A stretch of 64,000 nucleotides of DNA, from contig NZ_BARG01000013.1 in assembly GCF_000376565.1 (NCBI RefSeq), positions 1-64,000 of the forward strand, read 5' to 3'. This DNA is from Streptomyces hokutonensis (GTDB taxonomy: Bacteria > Actinomycetota > Actinomycetes > Streptomycetales > Streptomycetaceae). The notes beneath the pieces are model-generated. The model was given only the letters and a program-made list of their open reading frames with translations, was not told the origin of the DNA and searched no databases. Shown here piece after piece: positions 41,927 to 51,409 of the stretch; the stretch's first letter is position 1, and each line of letters opens with the position of its first letter. A program made the translations under genes and the position numbers.

Positions 41927-43432
41927 TTAATGACTGGCCGTGGCATTGTCCGTGCCCAGCCACCCCGCCAGCTTCCCGCCGCGGCCCACCGCCCGCAGCC
42001 GCCGCTCGGCCGCGTCCCGGACCGGATCCGTCGCCACGACAAGGAGTTCGTCGCCGCGCCGCAGAACCGTCGAGGGCAACGGAACAAACGATTTTCCGTC
42101 GCGTACGACCAGGGTGACCGCAGCCCCGGCCGGCAGCCTGAGCTCGTTGACCTCGACGCCGTGCATCTTGGACTCCGCGGGGATCGCGACGGACAGCAGA
42201 TGTCCGCGCAGCCGCTCCAGGGGCGCCGATTCGATGCCGAGGTCGGCGGCCTCCGGCCCCTCGCCCAGCTTCAGCGTGCGCGCCAGCCAGGGCAGCGTCG
42301 GTCCCTGGACGAGGGTGTAGACGACGACCAGGACGAAGACGATGTTGAAGACACGACGGCTGCCGGTGACGCCGTTCACCATGGGGATGGTCGCCAGGAT
42401 GATGGGCACGGCGCCGCGCAGCCCGGCCCAGGACATCAGCGTCTGCTCCTGCCAGGGCACCCGGAACGGCGTGAGGCTGACCACCACGCTGAGCGGCCGG
42501 GCCACCATCGTCAGCACCAGGCCGATGATCAGCGCCGGCCAGACGTCGTCACCCAGTTCGTGCGGGGTGACCAGCAGGCCGAGCAGGACGAACATGCCGA
42601 TCTGGGCGATCCAGCCGAGCCCGTCGGCGAAGCCGCGCGTCGCGGGCCAGTGGGGCAGCCTGGCGTTCCCCAGCATCATCGCGGCGAGATAGACCGCCAG
42701 GAAGCCGCTGCCGTGCGCCAGGGCGCCCGCCGCGTACGCGGTGACCGCGATTGCCAGGACGGCGATCGGATAGAGGCCGGAGGCGGGCAGCGCCACGTGC
42801 CGCAGCCCCCAGGAGCCGAGCCAGCCCACCGCGAGGCCGATGGCCGCGCCGATGGCCAGCTCCAGGGCTATCTCGCCCACGAGCGTGTACCAGTGGTCGA
42901 CCGGGCCCGCCGTGGAGAAGGCGACGACCAGGATGACCACGGGGGCGTCGTTGAAGCCGGACTCGGCCTCCAAAGTGCCCGTCACGCGCGCGGGGAGGGG
43001 GATTCGGCGCAGCACGGAGAAGACCGCCGCCGCGTCCGTCGAGGACACCACCGCCCCGACGATGAACGCCTGCCGCCACTCCAGTCCGACCAGATAGTGC
43101 GCGCCCGCGGCTGTGACGCCGACGCTCACCGCCACCCCGACAAGCGCCAGCGTGGCGGCCGACGACAGGACCGGCCTGACCTCTGCCCACTTCGTGCCGA
43201 GGCCGCCCTCGGCCAGGATCACGACCAGGGCCGCGTATCCGATGACCTGGGTCAGCTCGGTGTTGTCGAAGTGGATGTCGCCGATGCCGTCCTGGCCCAT
43301 GGCGATGCCGATCCCCAGGTAGACGAGCAGGCTGGGGAGCCCGCTGCGCGAGGAGATCCGGACCGCCGCGACGGCGACGAGCAGGACGAGCGAGCAGACG
43401 AGCAGGAGCTGGTCGAGGTGGTGGACAGTCAG
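41927..43432 (-). CDS. Potassium/proton antiporter (CPA1 type with TrkA-C domain)
   Basis: The 501-residue protein has about 13 membrane segments (residues 1-390) with the ion-site motif ESGFNDAPVVILV. A C-terminal TrkA-C regulatory domain (VNELRLPAGAAVTLVV to GDELLVVATDP) follows. It exchanges K+ or Na+ for protons. The family start TVHHLDQLL has only a CTG (43432) before it, with GGAAGG upstream. The next possible start is GTG 43507, which would add 25 unusual residues. I favour CTG with moderate certainty. Confidence 0.88.
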   Translation of the reverse strand: MTVHHLDQLLLVCSLVLLVAVAAVRISSRSGLPSLLVYLGIGIAMGQDGIGDIHFDNTELTQVIGYAALVVILAEGGLGTKWAEVRPVLSSAATLALVGVAVSVGVTAAGAHYLVGLEWRQAFIVGAVVSSTDAAAVFSVLRRIPLPARVTGTLEAESGFNDAPVVILVVAFSTAGPVDHWYTLVGEIALELAIGAAIGLAVGWLGSWGLRHVALPASGLYPIAVLAIAVTAYAAGALAHGSGFLAVYLAAMMLGNARLPHWPATRGFADGLGWIAQIGMFVLLGLLVTPHELGDDVWPALIIGLVLTMVARPLSVVVSLTPFRVPWQEQTLMSWAGLRGAVPIILATIPMVNGVTGSRRVFNIVFVLVVVYTLVQGPTLPWLARTLKLGEGPEAADLGIESAPLERLRGHLLSVAIPAESKMHGVEVNELRLPAGAAVTLVVRDGKSFVPLPSTVLRRGDELLVVATDPVRDAAERRLRAVGRGGKLAGWLGTDNATASH

Positions 43433-43701
43433 AAGGCTTCCCTTCCTCGGCTGACGCGCGTCCGGGGCGGCAGCACATGTACAGGGGACGCGAGACTGCG
43501 GCGCCACGCATCCAAGTACTTCGTTACCTTACCTAACTCTTGACGCTTTCTTGACACTTCCCGAGGCAAGATCGAACGCCCGTCCGCGCCGGTACCCGAC
43601 ACCGCGTCAAGTCGCTCGGAAGCCTGCGCCTATGGTTGCTCCAGCGCTCAGTCAAAAGCACAGCCCGCCCTGCCGCTCGCGTTAGGACAGCAAGGACAGC
43701 G

Positions 43702-46452
43702 ATGCCCCCCAACACCACCGCCTCATCGGGTCATAAGCCCGGCAAGTCCGGCAGGAAAAAGGGGCGCAAAGCCCGTCTATTGGTTCTCGTCCTGGTAATG
43801 GCCATCATCGGGGGCATCGCCTACGGCGCCTACTGGTCCGTCAGTACGGTCCGTGCCTCCCTGCCGCAGACCACGGGTTCGATCACCCTCGACGGCCTGT
43901 CGGGACCCGTCGACGTCAAGCGCGACAGCTACGGCATCCCGCAGATCTACGCGTCCTCCGACGAGGACCTGTTCATGGCGCAGGGCTACGTCCAGGCGCA
44001 GGACCGGTTCTACGAGATGGACGTACGACGGCACATGACCGCCGGGCGGCTGTCCGAGATGTTCGGCAAGAGCCAGGTCAAGGACGACGAGTTCCTGCGC
44101 ACCCTGGGCTGGGACCGCGTGGCACAGAAGGAGTACGACACCACGCTGTCGGCCTCCACGAAGAAGTACCTCCAGGCCTACGCCAAGGGGGTCAACGCCT
44201 ACCTCCAGGGCAAGGACGGGAAAGACATCTCCCTGGAGTACGCGGCCCTCGGTTTCACCAACGACTACAAGCCCGAGAAGTGGACCCCGGTCGACTCCGT
44301 CTCGTGGCTCAAGGCGATGGCCTGGGACCTGCGCGGCAACATGCAGGACGAGATCGACCGCGCGCTGATGACCTCCCGCCTCGGCCCCCAGCAGATCGCG
44401 GACCTGTACCCGGACTACCCGTACAGCCGCAACGAGCCGATCGTCACCGTGGGCGAGTACGACGAGTACACCAAGACGTTCAACGGCGGTGACAGCTCCT
44501 CCAGCACGTCCACGAGCGGCTCGACGGGTTCCACGTCGTCCTCGTCGGGTTCGGCCCTCACGAGCCAGCTCGCGGGCCTCTCGAACGTCCTGGACGACCT
44601 CCCGACGGCCGTCGGCGTGAACGGCCAGGGCATCGGCTCCAACTCGTGGGTCGTCGGCGGCGAGCACACCATCACCGGCAAGCCCCTGCTGGCCAACGAC
44701 CCGCACCTGGAGGCGTCGCTGCCGTCCGTCTGGTACCAGATGGGCCTGCACTGCCGCGCGATCTCCAGCAAGTGCCAGTACGACGTCACCGGCTACACCT
44801 TCGCGGGCATGCCCGGCGTCGTCATCGGCCACAACCAGGACATCGCCTGGGGCATGACCAACTCCGGGGTCGACACCACCGACCTCTACCTGGAGAAGCT
44901 CTCCGGAGACGGCTACCTGTACGACGGCACGACGAAGCCCTTCACCAGCCGCACGGAGACCATCAAGGTCGCCGGCGGTGCGTCCAAGAAGATCGTCGTC
45001 CGCGAGACCAACAACGGTCCGCTGCTGTCCGACCGCAACGACGAGCTCGTGAAGGTCGGCAAGAAGGCCACCGTCGACACCGCGGCCCCGGACAGAGGCG
45101 ACGGCTACGCCATCTCCCTGCGCTGGACCGCCGAGGACCCGGGCACCACCATGGACGCCGTCTTCGCCATCGACAAGGCGTCCGACTGGAGCGAGTTCCG
45201 CGCGGCCTCCACGAAGTTCGACGTGCCCTCGCAGAACCTCGTCTACGCCGACACCAAGAACAACATCGGCTACACGCTGCCCGGAAAGATCCCCGTGCGC
45301 GGGAAGGGCGACGGCTCGCTGCCGGTGCCCGGCTGGGACTCCAAGTACGACTGGACCGGTTACATCCCGCAGGCCGCGCTGCCGTACGAGTACAACCCGA
45401 AGCGCGGCTACATCGTCACCGCGAACCAGGCGGTGATCGACAAGGACAAGTACCCGTACACGCTCACCACGGACTGGGGTTACGGCACCCGTAGCCAGCG
45501 CATCACCGATCTGATCGAGTCGAAGATCGGCGGCGGCGGCAAGATCTCCACCGACGACATGCGGCAGATGCAGCTCGACGACAGCAGCGAGATCGCCAAG
45601 CTGCTGGTGCCCAAGCTACTGAAGATCGACGAGCCCGACCCGGACGTGCGCCAGGCGCAGAAGCTCCTGGAGGGCTGGGACTACACCCAGGACGCCGACT
45701 CGGCGGCCGCCGCCTACTTCAACTCGGTCTGGCGCAACATCCTCAAGCTCGCCTTCGGCAACAAACTGCCCAAGGAACTGCGGGTCAAGGGCCAGTGCAT
45801 CTTCGTCTCGCCGGTCGACACGACCGGTCCCGCCGACGAGACCAACCAGAAGGTGCGCGAGTGCGGCGAGCGCGACGCGGACCAGGCGCAGCCGGACGGC
45901 GGCGACCGCTGGTTCGAGGTCGTCCGCAAGCTCATGGACGACCCCACCAGCGACTGGTGGACGACCCCCAAGTCGGGCACCCGCCCGGGCGCGAGCAACA
46001 TGAACCAGCTCTTCAAGCGCGCCATGATCGACGCCCGCTGGGAGCTGACCGCCAAGCTCGGCAAGGACATCGACACCTGGAGCTGGGGCCGGCTGCACCG
46101 CCTGTTCCTGAAGAACCAGACCCTGGGCACCGAGGGCCCCGCCCTCGTCCAGTACATCCTCAACCGCGGCCCCTGGAAGCTCAGCGGCGGCGAGGCCACG
46201 GTCAACGCCACCGGCTGGAACGCGGCCGGCGGCTACGGAGTGGTGTGGGTGCCGTCGATGCGCATGGTGGTCAACCTGGACAACTTCGACAAGTCCAAGT
46301 GGATCAACCTCACCGGCGCCTCCGGGCACGCCTTCAGCGCGCACTACACCGACCAGACGAGCAAGTGGGTCGACGGCGAACTGCTGCCGTGGTCCTTCTC
46401 GTCCAAGGCGGTCGACAACAGCACGAGCGACACCCTGGTGCTGAAACCGTGA
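43702..46452 (+). CDS. Penicillin acylase family protein (Ntn hydrolase)
   Basis: The 916-residue protein has one membrane anchor at about residues 25-45 and is otherwise extracellular. It is made as a precursor that cuts itself before a catalytic serine; here that is S313 in GIGSNSW. A Ser/Thr/Gly linker (about residues 265-285) lies where the spacer peptide is normally removed. Other marks are YGIPQIYASSDEDLFMAQGYVQAQDRF and LLANDPHLEASLPSVWY. Such enzymes cleave beta-lactams or acyl-homoserine lactones. AAGGA at 43692-43696 fits the ATG. Confidence 0.9.
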   Translation: MPPNTTASSGHKPGKSGRKKGRKARLLVLVLVMAIIGGIAYGAYWSVSTVRASLPQTTGSITLDGLSGPVDVKRDSYGIPQIYASSDEDLFMAQGYVQAQDRFYEMDVRRHMTAGRLSEMFGKSQVKDDEFLRTLGWDRVAQKEYDTTLSASTKKYLQAYAKGVNAYLQGKDGKDISLEYAALGFTNDYKPEKWTPVDSVSWLKAMAWDLRGNMQDEIDRALMTSRLGPQQIADLYPDYPYSRNEPIVTVGEYDEYTKTFNGGDSSSSTSTSGSTGSTSSSSGSALTSQLAGLSNVLDDLPTAVGVNGQGIGSNSWVVGGEHTITGKPLLANDPHLEASLPSVWYQMGLHCRAISSKCQYDVTGYTFAGMPGVVIGHNQDIAWGMTNSGVDTTDLYLEKLSGDGYLYDGTTKPFTSRTETIKVAGGASKKIVVRETNNGPLLSDRNDELVKVGKKATVDTAAPDRGDGYAISLRWTAEDPGTTMDAVFAIDKASDWSEFRAASTKFDVPSQNLVYADTKNNIGYTLPGKIPVRGKGDGSLPVPGWDSKYDWTGYIPQAALPYEYNPKRGYIVTANQAVIDKDKYPYTLTTDWGYGTRSQRITDLIESKIGGGGKISTDDMRQMQLDDSSEIAKLLVPKLLKIDEPDPDVRQAQKLLEGWDYTQDADSAAAAYFNSVWRNILKLAFGNKLPKELRVKGQCIFVSPVDTTGPADETNQKVRECGERDADQAQPDGGDRWFEVVRKLMDDPTSDWWTTPKSGTRPGASNMNQLFKRAMIDARWELTAKLGKDIDTWSWGRLHRLFLKNQTLGTEGPALVQYILNRGPWKLSGGEATVNATGWNAAGGYGVVWVPSMRMVVNLDNFDKSKWINLTGASGHAFSAHYTDQTSKWVDGELLPWSFSSKAVDNSTSDTLVLKP

Positions 46453-46470
46453 CCCGCTGACATCAGAAAC

Positions 46471-46496
46471 GGCCCTCCACGCGCGCGTGGAGGGCC
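46471..46496. terminator. Bidirectional terminator
   Basis: A perfect 13-bp stem without loop bases, flanked by GAAAC and ATTTC, separates the convergent acylase and cyclo-ligase genes. Confidence 0.85.
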
Positions 46497-46499
46497 ATT

Positions 46500-47153
46500 T
46501 CAGTTCCCGGGGAACCGGTGCACGCCGCCCGGTGTCACCGCCGCCCGCACCGGCCGGTCGTGCGCCTCCGCCGGGACGCTCGCGACGACCTCGAAGTCGT
46601 AGAGCAGCACCACCAGCGCGGGATGCGCGCCCGCCCGCTCCAGCCGCGCCAGCACCCGGTCGTACGACCCCCCGCCGCGCCCCAGCCGCATCCCGCGCCC
46701 GTCGACCGCCAGACCGGGCAGCAGGACGACGTCGGCCGCCGTCACGGCCTCCGGGCCGAGCCGCTTCCCGGACGGCTCGAACAGGGCCATCTTTCCGCCG
46801 TGTTGGACCCGGTCGAGCGAGCCCTCGCCGTCGTAGGCGCCCCAGTCCAGGTCGTTGTCCGGGAGGAGCACGGGGAGCAGGACGTCGACGTCCCGCGCGC
46901 GGAGCGCGTCCAGCAGGGCGAGCGTTCCCGGTTCGCCCCCCACGGAGACGTACGCCGCCACCGTGCGCGCGTGCGCCAGCTCGGGCAGCTCCAGCGCGCG
47001 ATCGGCGAGCGCGGCGGCGGCTTCCCGCACGTCATCGGCCGTCAACCTGTTCCTCACCGCGAGGAACTCTCGTCGCAACATTCGCTTGTCAGGCTCGGCT
47101 TCATGTCCTAGGTGACGCACAGGTCCCACCCGTATCCTTTCCAATGTGCTCAT
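46500..47153 (-). CDS. 5-Formyltetrahydrofolate cyclo-ligase
   Basis: The product of up to 217 residues converts 5-formyl-THF to 5,10-methenyl-THF with ATP. Marks are KRMLRREFLAVRNRLT at the start of the domain, LLPVLLPDNDLDWGAYDG, DVVLLPGLAVDGRGMRLGRGGGSYDRVL and the C-terminal VPAEAHDRPVRAAVTP. The start is uncertain: ATG 47153 lacks a clear ribosome-binding site and the conserved domain begins about 24 residues later. It is divergent from galU with a 60-bp gap. Confidence 0.9.
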   Translation of the reverse strand: MSTLERIRVGPVRHLGHEAEPDKRMLRREFLAVRNRLTADDVREAAAALADRALELPELAHARTVAAYVSVGGEPGTLALLDALRARDVDVLLPVLLPDNDLDWGAYDGEGSLDRVQHGGKMALFEPSGKRLGPEAVTAADVVLLPGLAVDGRGMRLGRGGGSYDRVLARLERAGAHPALVVLLYDFEVVASVPAEAHDRPVRAAVTPGGVHRFPGN

Positions 47154-47213
47154 ATGAGAGCGTATTAACCGGAGCCACAGATTCTGCACAAAGGCACCGG
47201 ATAGGGTTCGGGT

Positions 47214-48116
47214 ATGACTCAGTCGCACCCCAGGATCAGCAAGGCTGTCATTCCCGCAGCCGGTCTCGGCACCAGGTTCCTGCCGGCCACGAAGGCAACT
47301 CCCAAGGAGATGCTGCCGGTCGTCGACAAGCCCGCGATCCAGTACGTGGTCGAGGAGGCCGTGTCGGCGGGGCTCGACGACGTACTCATGATCACCGGAC
47401 GCAACAAGCGCCCCCTCGAGGACCACTTCGACCGCAACTACGAACTCGAATCGGCCCTCCAGAAGAAGGGCGACGCGAGCCGGCTGGCCAAGGTCCAGGA
47501 GTCCAGCGACCTCGCGACCATGCACTACGTCCGCCAGGGCGACCCCAAAGGCCTCGGCCACGCGGTGCTGTGTGCGGCCCCGCACGTCGGTCACGAGCCC
47601 TTCGCCGTCCTCCTCGGGGACGACCTGATCGACCCCCGGGACCCCCTCCTCGCCCGCATGGTCGAGGTCCAGGAGCAGCACGGCGGCAGCGTCGTCGCCC
47701 TCATGGAGGTCGCGCCCGAACAGATCCACCTCTACGGGTGCGCGGCTGTGGAGGCCACCGCCGACGACGACGTCGTCAAGGTCACCGGCCTGGTGGAGAA
47801 GCCGGAGGCCGCCGACGCCCCGTCGAACTACGCGATCATCGGCCGCTACGTCCTCGACCCCCACATCTTCGGCATACTGCGCAAGACCGAGCCCGGCCGC
47901 GGCGGCGAGATCCAGCTCACCGACGCCCTCCAGCAGTTGGCCGACGACGAGAAGGTCGGCGGCCCCGTGCACGGCGTCGTCTTCAAGGGCCGCCGCTATG
48001 ACACCGGCGACCGGGGCGACTATCTGCGTGCCATTGTCAGACTCGCGTGCGAACGTGAAGACCTGGGCCCGGACTTCCGCGCCTGGCTTCGCAGTTACGT
48101 AGCCGAGGAGATGTAG
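47214..48116 (+). CDS. galU: UTP-glucose-1-phosphate uridylyltransferase
   Basis: The 300-residue enzyme makes UDP-glucose for cell-wall and glycan synthesis. Marks are KAVIPAAGLGTRFLPATKATPKEMLP, GDDLIDPRDPLL, and GLVEKPEAADAPSNYAIIGRYVL. It starts an operon-like run with glp/moeA five bases after its stop. Confidence 0.95.
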   Translation: MTQSHPRISKAVIPAAGLGTRFLPATKATPKEMLPVVDKPAIQYVVEEAVSAGLDDVLMITGRNKRPLEDHFDRNYELESALQKKGDASRLAKVQESSDLATMHYVRQGDPKGLGHAVLCAAPHVGHEPFAVLLGDDLIDPRDPLLARMVEVQEQHGGSVVALMEVAPEQIHLYGCAAVEATADDDVVKVTGLVEKPEAADAPSNYAIIGRYVLDPHIFGILRKTEPGRGGEIQLTDALQQLADDEKVGGPVHGVVFKGRRYDTGDRGDYLRAIVRLACEREDLGPDFRAWLRSYVAEEM

Positions 48117-48121
48117 CAACG

Positions 48122-49444
48122 TTGAGCACCGCCGCGACCCGCACCACAGGACCCGACCACCTCTGGACGGTGGACGAGCACCTGGAGGACATCCTCGCGA
48201 CCGTCCGCCCCCTGGAACCCATCGAGCTGCAACTGCTCGACGCCCAGGGCTGCGTCCTGGTCGAGGACATCACGGTGCCGGTCTCGCTCCCGCCCTTCGA
48301 CAACAGCTCGATGGACGGCTACGCGGTGCGGGTCACGGACGTCGCGGGCGCGAGCGAGGAGTACCCGGCCGTCCTCACGGTCGTCGGTGATGTCGCGGCG
48401 GGCCAGGCCGACCTCCTCCACGTGGGCCCCGGCCAGGCCGCCCGCATCATGACCGGCGCCCCGCTGCCGCCCGGCGCGGAGGCCGTCGTCCCCGTGGAGT
48501 GGACCGACGGAGGCCTCGGCGAGGGCCCGGTCACCGGCATGCGCGCCCGCAGCCAGGCCCCCGAGACGGCCGGCGGTCACGTGCACGTCTACCGCTCGGC
48601 GGAGGCACGCGCGCACGTACGCGCGAAGGGCAGCGACGTGAAGGCCGGCGACCGCGCCCTGGACGCCGGCACGATCCTCGGCCCGCCGCAGATCGCCCTG
48701 CTCGCCGCGATCGGCCGCGGCACGGTCCGGGTCCGCCCCCGCCCGCGCGTGGTCGTCATGTCCACCGGCAGCGAACTCGTCCAGCCCGACGAGCAGTTGG
48801 GCCCCGGCCAGATCTACGACTCCAACAGCTTCGCCCTCACCGCCGCCGCCCGCGACGCCGGAGCCATCGCCTACCGGGTCGGCGCCGTCGCCGACGACGC
48901 CGACACCCTCCGCTCCACCATCGAGGACCAGCTCGTCCGTGCCGACCTCCTGGTCACCACCGGCGGCGTGAGCGTCGGGGCGTACGACGTCGTCAAGGAA
49001 GCGCTGTCCTCCGTCGGCGACGAGGACGAGGAGGGCGCCGGGATCGACTTCCGCAGGCTCGCCATGCAGCCCGGCAAACCCCAGGGTTTCGGCTCCATCG
49101 GCCCCGACCACATCCCGCTGCTGGCCCTCCCCGGCAACCCGGTGTCGTCGTACGTCTCCTTCGAGTTGTTCGCCCGCCCCGCGATCCGCACCCTGATGGG
49201 CCTCGACGACGTCCACCGCCCGAGAACCCGCGCCACCCTCACCACCGACAAGGCGCTGACCTCGCCCAAGGGGCGTCGGCAGTTCCTCCGTGGGTCGTAT
49301 GCCGACGGTGAAGTGACCCCCGTAGGGGGCGCCGGATCGCACCTGGTCGCGGCCCTCGCGCTGGCCGACGCGCTGATCGTCGTCCCCGAGGACGTCGAGT
49401 CCGTCGAGCCCGGCACCGAGGTCGAGGTGGTCCTGCTCGGCTGA
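48122..49444 (+). CDS. glp: Gephyrin-like MoeA protein (Glp)
   Basis: The 440-residue protein belongs to the molybdopterin molybdotransferase MoeA family: [67 protein letters not shown] and LPGNPVSS are all present. From established work, the MoeA paralog encoded with galU and the SepX/GlpR membrane protein in actinobacteria is Glp, which acts in cell division with that receptor. sepX is three genes downstream here, so I favour Glp over a purely metabolic MoeA. The start is TTG 48122, 14 bases after a GAGGAG. Confidence 0.85.
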   Translation: MSTAATRTTGPDHLWTVDEHLEDILATVRPLEPIELQLLDAQGCVLVEDITVPVSLPPFDNSSMDGYAVRVTDVAGASEEYPAVLTVVGDVAAGQADLLHVGPGQAARIMTGAPLPPGAEAVVPVEWTDGGLGEGPVTGMRARSQAPETAGGHVHVYRSAEARAHVRAKGSDVKAGDRALDAGTILGPPQIALLAAIGRGTVRVRPRPRVVVMSTGSELVQPDEQLGPGQIYDSNSFALTAAARDAGAIAYRVGAVADDADTLRSTIEDQLVRADLLVTTGGVSVGAYDVVKEALSSVGDEDEEGAGIDFRRLAMQPGKPQGFGSIGPDHIPLLALPGNPVSSYVSFELFARPAIRTLMGLDDVHRPRTRATLTTDKALTSPKGRRQFLRGSYADGEVTPVGGAGSHLVAALALADALIVVPEDVESVEPGTEVEVVLLG

Positions 49445-49506
49445 GCACTCCTGGTTGGCGGTACCGTGTCGCGCACAACACGCCCGGACCGGGAGCGCCA
49501 CACAGC

Positions 49507-50019
49507 ATGACTGAGCCTTTCCGGGGGGACACCCCCGGACCCCTTGAGCAGGACCGCCTCACGCACATCGACGACGCGGGCGCCGCCCGCATGGTCGACG
49601 TGTCCGGCAAGGACGTGACCGCACGCACCGCCACCGCCAGCGGACGCGTCCTCGTCTCGCCCCGCGTGGTCGAACTCCTGCGCGGCGAGGGGGTCCCCAA
49701 GGGCGACGCCCTGGCCACCGCGCGCATCGCGGGGATCATGGGCGCCAAACGCACTCCCGATCTGATCCCGCTCTGTCACCCGTTGTCGGTGTCGGGTGTG
49801 AAACTGGATCTGTCGGTCGCGGACGACGCCGTACGGATCCGGGCCACCGTGAAGACGACGGACCGCACGGGCGTCGAGATGGAGGCCCTCACCGCGGTCT
49901 CCGTCGCCGCGCTCACCGTGATCGACATGGTCAAGGCGGTCGACAAGGGAGCGGTCATCACGGACGTACGCGTGGAGGAGAAGACGGGCGGCAAGTCGGG
50001 GGACTGGAGCCGGACATGA
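49507..50019 (+). CDS. moaC: Cyclic pyranopterin monophosphate synthase
   Basis: The 170-residue enzyme performs the second part of cPMP formation in molybdenum cofactor synthesis. Marks are [41 protein letters not shown], and [27 protein letters not shown]. It overlaps the next gene by four bases. Confidence 0.94.
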   Translation: MTEPFRGDTPGPLEQDRLTHIDDAGAARMVDVSGKDVTARTATASGRVLVSPRVVELLRGEGVPKGDALATARIAGIMGAKRTPDLIPLCHPLSVSGVKLDLSVADDAVRIRATVKTTDRTGVEMEALTAVSVAALTVIDMVKAVDKGAVITDVRVEEKTGGKSGDWSRT

Positions 50020-50558
50020 GCCCCGACGATCCGGCCGGCGGTGCGCTGCCCGCGCCGTACCGGGCACTGGTGGTCACCGCCTCCAACCGCGCTGCCTCCG
50101 GGGTCTACGAGGACAAGGGCGGCCCCCTGATTGCCGTCGGCCTCAAGGGCTTCGGCTTCGCGGTCGAGGGACCGCAGGTGGTCCCAGACGGCCGCCCGGT
50201 CGAGGCCGCCCTGCGCGCCGCCGTGGACGCCGGTTACGACGCCGTCGTCACCACCGGCGGCACCGGCGTCTCGCCCACCGACCGCACCCCCGAGGCCACC
50301 CGCGCGGTCATCGACTACGAGGTGCCGGGCATCGCCGAGGCCATCCGCGCGTACGGCCGGGAGAAGGTGCCGACCGCGGCGCTCTCCCGTGGCCTGGCCG
50401 GGGTCGCCGGGCGCACACTGATCGTCAACCTGCCGGGTTCCACCGGCGGGGTGAAGGACGGCCTCGCCGTCCTGGAACCCCTGCTGGCGCACGCCGTCGA
50501 CCAGATCCGAGGCGGCGATCACCCCAGACCCGCCGACACCAGTGGGGGTGCGAGCTGA
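50016..50558 (+). CDS. MogA/MoaB-family molybdenum cofactor protein
   Basis: The 180-residue protein adenylates molybdopterin. Marks are [48 protein letters not shown] and [19 protein letters not shown]. It follows moaC with an ATGA overlap. Whether it is MogA or MoaB cannot be settled by eye. Confidence 0.92.
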   Translation: MSPDDPAGGALPAPYRALVVTASNRAASGVYEDKGGPLIAVGLKGFGFAVEGPQVVPDGRPVEAALRAAVDAGYDAVVTTGGTGVSPTDRTPEATRAVIDYEVPGIAEAIRAYGREKVPTAALSRGLAGVAGRTLIVNLPGSTGGVKDGLAVLEPLLAHAVDQIRGGDHPRPADTSGGAS

Positions 50559-51193
50559 ACAGCCCATCCTGGCCCGCCGTACTGGCGGACGGCGACATCG
50601 TCCTGAGGCCGATAAAACTCCGCGACCAGCGGGACTGGCGCGAGGTCAACCGGCGCAACCGGGACTGGCTGCGCCCCTGGGAGGCGACCATTCCGCCGCC
50701 CACGCCCAGCGGACCGATCGCACACCGGCCGACCTACCGCCAGATGGTCAGACACCTGCGCTCCGAGGCGAACGCGGGCCGGATGCTGCCGTTCGTCATC
50801 GAGTACCAGGGGCGCCTGGTCGGGCAGTTGACGGTCGCCGGGATCACCTGGGGCTCGATGTGCTCGGGCCACATCGGCTACTGGGTGGACGAGTCGGTGG
50901 CCGGGCGCGGAGTGATGCCGACGTCCGTGGCACTCGTCGTCGACCACTGTTTCCGGGCGGTCGGACTGCACCGCATCGAGGTCTGCATTCGCCCGGAGAA
51001 CGGCCCCAGCCGCCGGGTCGTCGAGAAACTCGGATTCCGTGAGGAGGGGCTTCGGCCCCGTTATCTCCACATCGACGGCGCCTGGCGCGACCATCTCGTC
51101 TTCGCGCTCACCGCGGAAGAGGTCCCCGAAGGGTTGCTGGCCCGCTGGCAGCGGGCGCGTTCCCGGAGCACACCGCACGACAATCCCGCGTAA
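50555..51193 (+). CDS. RimJ/RimL-like GNAT acetyltransferase, probable CTG start
   Basis: The 212-residue protein is a RimJ-type N-acetyltransferase: GDIVLRPIKLRDQRDW at the start, WVDESVAGRGVMPTSVALVVDHCF around the CoA loop and RPENGPSRRVVEKLGFREEGLRP. The first in-frame ATG (50744) would cut off the N-terminal 63 residues, which are clearly coding. The only start-like codon upstream is CTG 50555, which overlaps the TGA of the previous gene (CTGA) and follows a GGGGG. Translational coupling would help such a weak start. Confidence 0.8.
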   Translation: MNSPSWPAVLADGDIVLRPIKLRDQRDWREVNRRNRDWLRPWEATIPPPTPSGPIAHRPTYRQMVRHLRSEANAGRMLPFVIEYQGRLVGQLTVAGITWGSMCSGHIGYWVDESVAGRGVMPTSVALVVDHCFRAVGLHRIEVCIRPENGPSRRVVEKLGFREEGLRPRYLHIDGAWRDHLVFALTAEEVPEGLLARWQRARSRSTPHDNPA

Positions 51194-51409
51194 CGGGGAG
51201 CCTGTTGGGCCCGGAAGCACGGATCCCCGGAAATGGAATAAGTGTTCGAAAGTGATCGACGGATGACCGGCTTGGGGCAATGAATTCGCCAACTCCGCGG
51301 CCTGTTGATCGCATCGGTCACAAAAAAAGCTCGAAATATCAGCCAGATCGTGCGACACACCGGCTCAATTGGCAGATGGCCTCACGCAAACCCCTCTACC
51401 GTGTGAGGC

